Assembly (NCBI GenBank): GCA_946480965.1 | Contig: CAMLMI010000332.1 | Coordinates: 1 to 5,377, forward strand | DNA: 5,377 nucleotides | Direction of reading: 5' to 3' | From: an uncultured Verrucomicrobiales bacterium | Lineage (GTDB): Bacteria; Verrucomicrobiota; Verrucomicrobiae; Limisphaerales; CANJSG01 | In this document: piece by piece, positions 1 through 4,982 of the stretch | Layout of the letters: each line of letters starts with the position of its first letter | How positions within the stretch are numbered: position 1 is the first letter of the stretch | Made by a program: the position numbers and the translations under genes | Notes under the pieces: model-generated | What the model saw: only the letters and a program-made list of their open reading frames with translations | The model's database searches: none | What the model was told of the DNA's origin: nothing

Positions 1-1743
1 GTCGAGGTCGAACTGGGTTCCGTCCGGCCGCCTGCTGATGCGCTGGAGCGCGCGGGTGGAACGGGTCCAGACGAAGATGTCGGCGCTCTGGTTGTTGTCT
101 CCGCCGACCAGATTCCCCGCATAGCTCGCGAAGGCCACGTAGGCGCCGTCGCCGCTGATCACGGGGCTGTCGCAGTCGTCGTTCGCGCCCACGCCCGCCT
201 GCGTCTGGCTGACGCGCACGGTGGTGTTGCTCCAGGTGTCGCGCAGGAAGACGTCGAGGTTGGCCGCGGTGTCTCCGGGCACGAGGTTCGTCGCGTAGGA
301 GAGGAAGACCACGAAGCGCCCGTCGTCGCTCACTGCCCTGGGCGAGGAGCCGGTGTAGCTCCAGTCCAGCCCGGCGCGGTTGGTGTGGGACCGGCTGACG
401 AGCTGGATCGGCAGCCTGGGCAGGGCATTGGTCGGGTCGGTCGAAGGCAACGGCGTGCCGGCGTTCAACCTATCCACGGCCTTGGCCACGTTCAGCCTGC
501 CGGCCGCGGCGGTCAGCCCGCTCCAGGCCGGGACCGCGTCCACCGAGGAGAGCAGCAGGGCGCGTAATTGCGCGAGGGTGAGGGAGGGCCGCTTGGAGAG
601 GAGCAGGGCCGCCGCGCCGGAGACGTGCGGCGCGGCCATCGAGGTGCCCGAGAGGGTGGCATAGGACTCGCCGCCGAGGTAGGCGTTGTAGATGTCCCCG
701 CCGGGCGCGGCCAGATGCACGGAACGCGCGCCGAAGTTGCTGAAGGACTCCGGCGCGTCGCAAGGGCTCCCGGCCGCGACCGCCAGGACGCCGGGCGAAG
801 GGTAGCTCGTCGGATAGGAGGGTTTCGCGTCGTTGTCCTGGCCGTCGTTGCCGGCGGCGCAGACGCTGAGGATGCCGTCGTCCGCCGCCGCCGAGATGGC
901 CTCGTAGATGGCGAGGCTGGGGAACTCCCCGCCCCAGCTGTTGTTGATGATCCGCACGTCCACCCCGCGCTTCTTCATCGCGCGGACATATTCAAAGGCT
1001 TCGACGATCCGGTCCGTGGTGGCCGATCCGTCCTCGGAGAGGATGCGCAGGGACATGACGCGGCAGCCGTGGGCCACGCCGACCGCGCCGGTCAGGTTGT
1101 TGCCCGCCGCCGCGACGATCCCGGCCACGTGGCTGCCGTGGCCGCTGTCGTCCGCGGGATCGCCGTCGCCGTCCACGAAGTCCGCGCCGTGGAGATCGTC
1201 CACGAATCCGTTCCCGTCGTCGTCCAGGCCGTTCCCCGCCACTTCGGCCGAGTTTCGCCAGAGCGCGGGCATGAGGTCGGGATGGGCGGCGTTGATGCCG
1301 GAGTCGAGCACCGCCACGACCACGCCGTTGCTGCCGGTGACGGAGTCCCAGGCGTTGGTCGCGCCGATCTGGCGCAAGCCGTATTGCAGCGGGGCCAGGG
1401 GATCGTTGACGGCGGCGAGGAGTTGATAGCGATGGTTCGGCTCGGCGGCGACCACGCCGGGCAGCGACCGCGCAGACCGAGCCCATTCCCGCGCGTCGGT
1501 GCCCGGGGGCAGCGTGACCAGCTTCCAGCCCGAACCGCCGAGATCGGTCTGCGACACGACGCCCAGCCGTTGCCAGGGCGAGGCCGTCTGCTGCCGCGCA
1601 TCGCCCGGCACGGGGGCGCGCAGCTTCACCAGCGCCTCCCCAGGCACGGCGGAGGCGGAAGCGGCGATTGTCGTCCAGAACGCGGCGACGGCGGCCAGAA
1701 CTGGCGGTAAAACTCTTCCCCTCGGAACCCGGTGACGCTCCAT
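1..1743 (-). CDS. Secreted S8 (subtilisin-like) serine protease with C-terminal propeller-type repeats, 3' end cut by window edge
   Basis: This is an exported serine endopeptidase; 581 residues are visible and the frame is still open at base 1. Residues 1-32 look like a signal peptide (basic start, hydrophobic core, ASASA before VPGE). Residues 34-108 resemble an I9-type propeptide (GEALVKLRAP and AAEPNHRY at its ends). The S8 catalytic domain spans about 118-425. Its triad is Asp147 (AVLDSGINAAHPDL), His202 (GHGSHVAGIV) and Ser368 (GTSMAAPHVSG), with oxyanion Asn299 in AAGNDG. An Asp-rich loop at 173-199 (including DDDGNGFVDD) probably binds calcium. After the protease, two repeats 58 residues apart (VSDDGRFVVF at 471, ISGDGAYVAF at 529) resemble PD40/TolB-type propeller blades; more are likely beyond the edge. 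The start is the ATG at 1743 because the signal peptide follows it directly. The frame is open upstream to 1843 with one GTG at 1782, and no good Shine-Dalgarno is seen. The substrate is unknown. Confidence 0.93.
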   Translation of the reverse strand, partial: MERHRVPRGRVLPPVLAAVAAFWTTIAASASAVPGEALVKLRAPVPGDARQQTASPWQRLGVVSQTDLGGSGWKLVTLPPGTDAREWARSARSLPGVVAAEPNHRYQLLAAVNDPLAPLQYGLRQIGATNAWDSVTGSNGVVVAVLDSGINAAHPDLMPALWRNSAEVAGNGLDDDGNGFVDDLHGADFVDGDGDPADDSGHGSHVAGIVAAAGNNLTGAVGVAHGCRVMSLRILSEDGSATTDRIVEAFEYVRAMKKRGVDVRIINNSWGGEFPSLAIYEAISAAADDGILSVCAAGNDGQDNDAKPSYPTSYPSPGVLAVAAGSPCDAPESFSNFGARSVHLAAPGGDIYNAYLGGESYATLSGTSMAAPHVSGAAALLLSKRPSLTLAQLRALLLSSVDAVPAWSGLTAAAGRLNVAKAVDRLNAGTPLPSTDPTNALPRLPIQLVSRSHTNRAGLDWSYTGSSPRAVSDDGRFVVFLSYATNLVPGDTAANLDVFLRDTWSNTTVRVSQTQAGVGANDDCDSPVISGDGAYVAFASYAGNLVGGDNNQSADIFVWTRSTRALQRISRRPDGTQFDLD

Positions 1744-1842
1744 AGATATGGATCGGACGCTAGGCCCGTCCTGACGCTTCACACAAGCCCAGGGAGGCGT
1801 TGGCTCGCGGCCGACCGGCGCAGCCCAGCCCGGGCTATTTTC
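1744..1842 (-). other. 99-nt spacer between DUF2007-like gene and subtilase
   Basis: The spacer begins, in the minus direction, with a 10-bp palindrome AGCCCGGGCT just after the DUF2007-like stop. It lacks the T-run expected of an intrinsic terminator. Nearer the subtilase start is a small inverted repeat GGACG/CGTCC with a 7-nt loop. I see no convincing -35/-10 pair and no Shine-Dalgarno before the ATG. Whether the subtilase has its own promoter or is read through from upstream cannot be decided from sequence. Confidence 0.3.
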
Positions 1843-2055
1843 CTACAGCTCGTCCTCGCGCTCCGCGTAGAAGAGCTGCCAGGCGCGGTCGTAGTCGGCT
1901 TCGGGCACGAGGACGTGGGCGCGGCGGTCAAGGTCGCCGTCGTCGTCGGGCAGCGAGGGGTTTTCCCACTCCTGGCGGCCGATGATCCCGTGCTTCTCCA
2001 GCATCACGAGCAGCATCTCCGTGTTGATCACGGGGCCCGTGTAGAAGCGTTTCAC
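1843..2055 (-). CDS. Small DUF2007-like protein (70 aa), possible PEP-CTERM operon partner
   Basis: This is a short acidic cytosolic protein with no signal peptide or membrane segment. The pattern fits the DUF2007 family: an N-terminal strand MKRFYTGP, a helix where one residue set would select among chains (NTEMLLVMLEKHGI, residues 11-24), a polar Asp-rich linker (36-43), then the closing strand-helix AHVLVPEADYDRAWQLF (46-62). DUF2007 members are sometimes annotated as putative signal-transducing proteins, but no biochemical role is established. The start is a GTG at 2055, chosen because the family's typical N-terminal strand begins there. The Shine-Dalgarno is poor: the only GAGG lies about 17 nt upstream, at the previous stop codon. 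The gene begins 19 nt after the PEP-CTERM stop, so co-transcription is plausible. The first internal ATG (residue 14) would delete the first strand and is unlikely. Confidence 0.72.
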   Translation of the reverse strand: MKRFYTGPVINTEMLLVMLEKHGIIGRQEWENPSLPDDDGDLDRRAHVLVPEADYDRAWQLFYAEREDEL

Positions 2056-2074
2056 GCGGAGGACGAACGAAGCC

Positions 2075-2881
2075 TCAGTTCCGGCGACGGCGGCGGGCGA
2101 GGAAGGCTCCGGCCAATCCGGTCAGGGCCAGGGCCGCGGCGCCGGGTTCCGGCACGAGGATGATGTTGTCGAGGCCCGCACCGGGACCCGCCTCGTGGAG
2201 CCAGAGGGTGTTCCACTTGGTGGGATCGGAGGCGTCCACGCCGTTGCGGTTGAGCGTGAGACCGATGTTCTGGAGGCCGGCGATGGGGCTGACGGAGGAA
2301 GAGGACGCGCTCTTGCCGAAGACGCTGGCGGTTCCCGCGCCGGAGTTGGCCGAGAGGTTGACCTGCACCTGGATGCTGCGCCACGCGCCGTCGGCGTAGT
2401 TCTGCGCGACCGAGCCGAGGCTGCTGCCGTTGAGGAACAGCTCGACGTTCGTCTTGCTGGCGAGGACGGCGAAACCAAGCTGGGAAGACGGATCGTTGAA
2501 ATCCAATTGGCCGGTCGAATTGTCCCAGCCGAGGCCGACATAGACCGCCGGGCTGTTGCCGGAGAGGAAGTCGAACTGGAGGCGGAAGTTCTCCGTGCCG
2601 GTCGCCGTGCCGAAAGCCCCGACGTTCCACGCCGAGGCGCTGCTGCCGGAGGTGCCGTCGAACGCGGCGTAGTTCACCGTGCTGCCGCCGCCCCCGGCCG
2701 CGACCTGCGTGGTGCCCTGGCCGCCGAAGCCTTCCGAACCCCAGCCCGCCTGTCCGGCGAGATTGCCGGTGCTGTAGCTGTCGAAGTTGAACGTGACCGG
2801 GCTGATGGCGTGGCTGGTCAATCCGGTGGCGAGCAGACCGGCGGAAACGAAACCGGCGAGCGGACGGGTGGCGATGCGCAT
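2075..2881 (-). CDS. PEP-CTERM sorting domain protein, secreted beta-rich surface protein
   Basis: This 268-residue exported protein is probably anchored or processed at the cell surface by an exosortase (EpsH/XrtA type). Residues 1-25 form a signal peptide ending LTSHA. The mature part (26-240) is rich in Gly, Ser, Asn and alternating hydrophobics and looks like a single beta-sandwich of LamG/jelly-roll style (for example FRLQFDFLSG at 99-108, WRSIQVQVNL at 167-176); its ligand cannot be told. The C-terminus is a full PEP-CTERM signal: LDNIILVPEP with the Pro-Glu-Pro at 244-246, a hydrophobic helix at about 247-262, then five arginines and a final Asn. The start ATG is supported by a strong Shine-Dalgarno 6 nt upstream. 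Such proteins in other bacteria are linked to exopolysaccharide and floc or biofilm matrix. No exosortase gene is in the window. The DUF2007-like gene follows 19 nt after the stop. Confidence 0.93.
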   Translation of the reverse strand: MRIATRPLAGFVSAGLLATGLTSHAISPVTFNFDSYSTGNLAGQAGWGSEGFGGQGTTQVAAGGGGSTVNYAAFDGTSGSSASAWNVGAFGTATGTENFRLQFDFLSGNSPAVYVGLGWDNSTGQLDFNDPSSQLGFAVLASKTNVELFLNGSSLGSVAQNYADGAWRSIQVQVNLSANSGAGTASVFGKSASSSSVSPIAGLQNIGLTLNRNGVDASDPTKWNTLWLHEAGPGAGLDNIILVPEPGAAALALTGLAGAFLARRRRRN

Positions 2882-2887
2882 AAGTTG

Positions 2888-2894
2888 CCTTCCT
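2888..2894 (-). promoter_or_regulatory. Strong ribosome binding site of the PEP-CTERM gene
   Basis: On the minus strand AGGAAGG lies 6 nt before the ATG at 2881. It fixes that start and is one of only two clear Shine-Dalgarno sites in the window. Confidence 0.75.
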
Positions 2895-2932
2895 GATGGA
2901 GTCGGTTGTCGGGCGACGGAGCTTGAGCGGGT

Positions 2933-2963
2933 TTCCGGGGTTTTTGGACAATCCTGTCCGGAA
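2933..2963. other. Overlapping inverted repeats after the SCO gene
   Basis: Directly after the SCO stop lies GGACA-ATCC-TGTCC (2946-2959), a perfect 5-bp stem with a 4-nt loop. A second 6-bp pair, TTCCGG (2933-2938) with CCGGAA (2958-2963), shares two bases with the first, so the two stems exclude each other. In the minus direction the small stem is followed by A5C4 and not by T residues, so it is a poor intrinsic terminator. It could slow or end SCO transcription or protect its 3' end. The rest of the 82-nt gap holds the PEP-CTERM ribosome binding site and no clear promoter. Confidence 0.3.
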
Positions 2964-3896
2964 TCATTTTGCCGGGACGGCGGCGGCCTTGCGGAGCTCG
3001 GCGGCCAATTCTTCCGGCGTCCATTTGTTCTCCGGGATGATCGCCTGGACCCGGCCGGAGGCGTCCACGACCACGGTGCGGAGGTTGTGGTTGATGGTTC
3101 CGTCGGCCTTCCAGAAGGTCAGACCGACGCTGTCGCCCAGACGGGTGATGTCGCGCAGCGAACCGGTGAGGAGGCTCCAGTGCTTCGGGTCGTTCTTGTG
3201 GCGGTTGCCGTAGGCCTTGAGCAGAGCGGGCGTGTCGATGTCGGGGTCGATGGTCACGGACCAGAGCTTCCAGTTCTTCGGACCGGCGGTGTCTTCCTGC
3301 AGGAGCTTCTGCACGGCGGCGAAGTTGTCGGTCATGCGCGGGCAGAAGGTCGGGAACGGGCAACTGGTGAAGATGAAGGTGAAGGCCACGGCCTGGCCGC
3401 GCAACGAGGCGAGGCTCTCGGCCTGGCCGAGCTGGTTGGTGAGCACGTAGTCGGGGATGAGCGACCCAACCTCCAGCAGTTCGGAGGGAGGAACGGTGCG
3501 GACACCGGCCTCTTCCGCCTGCGACGGGGCTTCGCCGACCTTCTTGACCGACTCGATCCAGCCGTCGTCGCCCGTGTCCACGAGCACGAATTCGACGACG
3601 TCGTTCGGCTTGAGCCCGGCGATGGCGTTGGTCGGGCGCGCGGCGAAGGTCATGGTCATGGCCTTCATGTAGCCGGGGATCTCCTCGTGGCGGATGCGGA
3701 TTTCGGAAGGGTCTTCGCCCAGGGCCACCACGACGCCGCGCGTCGGGTATTCCTTGCGGGCGGAAGCGGAGGCCTCGGTTTCCTTTTCCCCCGAGCGGCA
3801 GCCGGTCATGGCCAGCGTCAAGGCGCAGAACAGGGCGAAGAGACATTGGCTCCAAGCGGAGCCGGCGCGGATCGGCAGGGCTGTTGGACGTCGCAT
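2964..3896 (-). CDS. SCO1/SenC-family copper lipoprotein with N-terminal CusF-like domain
   Basis: The protein has 310 residues from the ATG at 3896. An open frame extends to a TTG at 3932, but the ATG puts a normal lipoprotein signal at the front: basic RR, hydrophobic stretch, then LAMTGC with the lipidated Cys at 33. Residues 49-119 match the CusF-like copper-binding fold (RGVVVAL..., IRIRHEEIPGYMKAMTMTF). His70, Met77, Met80 and Met82 are likely Cu(I) ligands; the Trp of CusF is absent. Residues 143-300 form the SCO1/SenC thioredoxin-like domain with the copper motif SCPFPTFCP (Cys179 and Cys185) and the distal His270 (INHNLRT). The usual SCO motif is CxxxC; here five residues separate the cysteines, a variant that I recall from Verrucomicrobiota and Planctomycetota. 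SCO proteins deliver copper to the CuA site of cytochrome c oxidase or keep its cysteines reduced; no oxidase gene is in view. It diverges from the MntR-like gene. No Shine-Dalgarno is seen. Confidence 0.93.
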   Translation of the reverse strand: MRRPTALPIRAGSAWSQCLFALFCALTLAMTGCRSGEKETEASASARKEYPTRGVVVALGEDPSEIRIRHEEIPGYMKAMTMTFAARPTNAIAGLKPNDVVEFVLVDTGDDGWIESVKKVGEAPSQAEEAGVRTVPPSELLEVGSLIPDYVLTNQLGQAESLASLRGQAVAFTFIFTSCPFPTFCPRMTDNFAAVQKLLQEDTAGPKNWKLWSVTIDPDIDTPALLKAYGNRHKNDPKHWSLLTGSLRDITRLGDSVGLTFWKADGTINHNLRTVVVDASGRVQAIIPENKWTPEELAAELRKAAAVPAK

Positions 3897-3978
3897 GGCG
3901 CGGAAAATGGGCCGGAACCCGCTCCGGGGCAAGCCGGTGGACTTGCTTCCGTTCCGGTGCTCGGGTTACTTCCACGCC
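3897..3978. promoter_or_regulatory. 82-bp divergent control region between SCO lipoprotein and mntR-like gene
   Basis: Both genes must start transcription in or close to this spacer unless mntR is read from further left. On the minus strand a weak -35 (TTGCCC, 3927-3932) and -10 (CATTTT, 3904-3909) sit 17 nt apart, only 7 nt before the SCO ATG, which would give a leaderless message. An inverted repeat CCGGA-N6-TCCGG (3912-3927) lies within that spacer and could be an operator. On the plus strand I find neither a convincing promoter nor a Shine-Dalgarno before the ATG at 3979. No match to the known MntR boxes of Bacillus or Escherichia is visible. The elements named are weak matches only. Confidence 0.3.
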
Positions 3979-4419
3979 ATGCCCGCGCAGTCGCGCCCCA
4001 GTCAAAGCGCCGAGGACTACCTCGAACGCATCCACGAGCTCATCGAGGAGAAGGGCTATGCGCGCGTCGTGGACATCGCCTCGTCGCTCAACGTCAAGCA
4101 GGCCTCCGTCACCAGCATGGTCCAGAAGCTCGACGAGCTGGGCTACCTCAACTACGTGAAGTATCGCGGCCTCGTGCTCACCGACAAGGGGCGCGACGTG
4201 GCCACGATGATCCAGCAGCGGCACGAGACGCTGTCCCGCTTCTTCTCCGTGCTCGGCATCGATCCCGAGACCCAGCGCCAGGACATCGAGGGCATCGAGC
4301 ACCACCTCAGCCCGGAGACGGTCGCGGTGCTGTCGGACCTCGCGGCGTTCTTCGAGAAAAACCCGGCCACGCTGGAGAAGTTCCGCAGGTCGCGTCCCGC
4401 CATGTCTTCCGCGAAATGA
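3979..4419 (+). CDS. mntR: MntR/DtxR-family metal-dependent transcriptional repressor
   Basis: This 146-residue protein is very like Bacillus subtilis MntR along its length. The winged helix-turn-helix covers about residues 12-70 (EDYLERIHELIEEKGYARV, then QASVTSMVQKLDELGYL, then KYRGLVLTDKG). The dimerisation and metal-binding part covers 75-136. All six metal ligands known in B. subtilis MntR are present at a constant offset of five: Asp13, Glu16, His82, Glu104, Glu107 and His108 (in DIEGIEHHL). This predicts Mn(II)-activated, possibly Fe(II)-sensitive, DNA binding. The SH3-like third domain of the longer DtxR/IdeR proteins is absent, as in MntR. The frame is open upstream to 3694, but homology begins just after the ATG at 3979, so that start is chosen; no Shine-Dalgarno is seen. 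No manganese transporter is in the window, so its target is elsewhere or is a neighbour. The stop overlaps the start of the metallopeptidase gene. Confidence 0.93.
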   Translation: MPAQSRPSQSAEDYLERIHELIEEKGYARVVDIASSLNVKQASVTSMVQKLDELGYLNYVKYRGLVLTDKGRDVATMIQQRHETLSRFFSVLGIDPETQRQDIEGIEHHLSPETVAVLSDLAAFFEKNPATLEKFRRSRPAMSSAK

Positions 4420-4802
4420 GTTCCGACGCCCTGCCGTCGAACTGGAACACGCTGCTGCGCCTCGCGCAGACCGAGGTCCGGCTCACCCTGGAGGAATTGC
4501 CCGAGGCGTTGCGCGGTCCTGCGGCCAGGTTGCCCGTGGTCTATGAACCGGCGCCTTCCCGGGAGCTGGTCGAAGCGGGCTACGAGCCGGACACGCTGGG
4601 GCTCTTCACCGGCGCGCCGCTGCATGAGGAAGGCAGCTCGCCGGAGCCCGCGCGCATCACCCTCTTCCTGCAGAGCCTCTGGTCCTTCGCGGAGCACGAT
4701 CCGGAGATCTTCCAGGAGGAGGTCCACATCACCTACCTGCACGAGCTCGGGCACTATCTGGGGCTGGACGAGGACGATCTGGACGAGCGCGGGCTTCAAT
4801 GA
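4416..4802 (+). CDS. Small zincin-like metallopeptidase (HExxH, PF06262/DUF1025 type)
   Basis: This 128-residue soluble protein lacks a signal peptide. It fits the small zincin-like metallopeptidase family: an N-terminal helix LLRLAQTEVRLTLEELPEAL (13-32), a central segment with a short Tyr-rich turn and the strand GLFTG (62-66), a strand RITLFLQSLW (80-89), and the helix EEVHITYLHELGHYLGL (101-117) carrying the HExxH zinc site His109-Glu110-x-x-His113. The acidic run after it (LDEDDLDERGL) is typical and probably supplies the third metal ligand. Length agrees with the family, which usually has 110-140 residues. Its substrate is unknown in general, and members are often annotated only as metallopeptidase family protein. 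The ATG at 4416 overlaps the repressor's TGA in an ATGA junction, implying translational coupling; there is no separate Shine-Dalgarno. The same frame is open far upstream to 2787, but that part is antisense to the SCO gene and lies across mntR. Confidence 0.87.
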   Translation: MSSDALPSNWNTLLRLAQTEVRLTLEELPEALRGPAARLPVVYEPAPSRELVEAGYEPDTLGLFTGAPLHEEGSSPEPARITLFLQSLWSFAEHDPEIFQEEVHITYLHELGHYLGLDEDDLDERGLQ

Positions 4803-4808
4803 ATGTCT

Positions 4809-4824
4809 TCCCCGTAATCGGGGA
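4809..4824 (+). terminator. Possible weak terminator hairpin after the metallopeptidase gene
   Basis: A perfect 6-bp stem TCCCCG-TAAT-CGGGGA starts 6 nt after the stop. It is followed by TTGCTCTGG and not by a clean T-run, so termination would be weak. A second, poorer candidate is CCAT-N8-ATGG (4859-4874) directly followed by six T residues (4875-4880). Confidence 0.4.
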
Positions 4825-4982
4825 TTGCTCTGGTTGAACGGGCCTCCGTAAGTTTTTCCCATACCCAGACATGGTTTTTTCGTCGGACGTGCGTCTTCAT
4901 CCGGGATTTTCCGGCGGATGTCGGCAGGGAGAGGGCTTCGTCGGCCGAACGTGTCGGGGGACGGCAGCGAAGGACCCAACCA
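4825..4982 (+). promoter_or_regulatory. Leader region of the Ig-like secreted protein gene
   Basis: This intergenic stretch should hold the promoter of the downstream gene. A possible -35 TTGAAC lies at 4834-4839 but has only a poor partner (CATACC at 4860-4865, spacing 20). An inverted repeat CATCCG (4898-4903) with CGGATG (4915-4920) and an 11-nt loop could fold in the message if transcription starts upstream of it. I recognise no known riboswitch. Confidence 0.25.
4969..4974 (+). promoter_or_regulatory. Ribosome binding site of the Ig-like protein gene
   Basis: GAAGGA lies 8 nt before the ATG at 4983 and supports that start, which is followed at once by a signal peptide. Confidence 0.7.

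Noticed and set aside
568..1710. 380-residue open frame on the plus strand
   Set aside because: It lies opposite the subtilase, whose triad and domain order are clear. The product is low-complexity Arg/Gly/Val/Ala-rich with no recognisable domain, as expected for an antisense frame in GC-rich DNA.
1834..1843. AGCCCGGGCT palindrome after the DUF2007-like stop as a terminator
   Set aside because: It is short, has no room for a loop without losing stem pairs, and lacks a following T-run.
2052..2951. 299-residue open frame on the minus strand, shifted against the PEP-CTERM gene
   Set aside because: It is Arg-, Gln- and Pro-rich, whereas the other frame has a signal peptide, a Shine-Dalgarno and a full PEP-CTERM tail.
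3897..3932. TTG start extending the SCO protein by 12 residues
   Set aside because: The ATG at 3896 places a normal-length lipoprotein signal before Cys33. The extension adds non-typical residues ahead of the signal and has no ribosome binding site.
3694..3978. Upstream extension of the mntR frame
   Set aside because: Family similarity begins just after the ATG at 3979. The extension would overlap the SCO gene on the other strand and shows no MntR-like sequence.
2818..4305. 495-residue open frame on the minus strand
   Set aside because: It overlaps the SCO and mntR genes in other frames and has Arg/His/Pro-rich composition without motifs.
2787..4415. Long N-terminal extension of the metallopeptidase frame (671 residues in all)
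   Set aside because: This part is antisense to the PEP-CTERM start and the SCO gene and then runs across mntR in another frame. Only the last 128 residues look like a real protein, so an automatic caller may choose the wrong start here.
4825..4982. Known riboswitch or small RNA in the leader
   Set aside because: I see no conserved core such as those of c-di-GMP, cobalamin, TPP or SAM aptamers. The short inverted repeats alone do not support a class.
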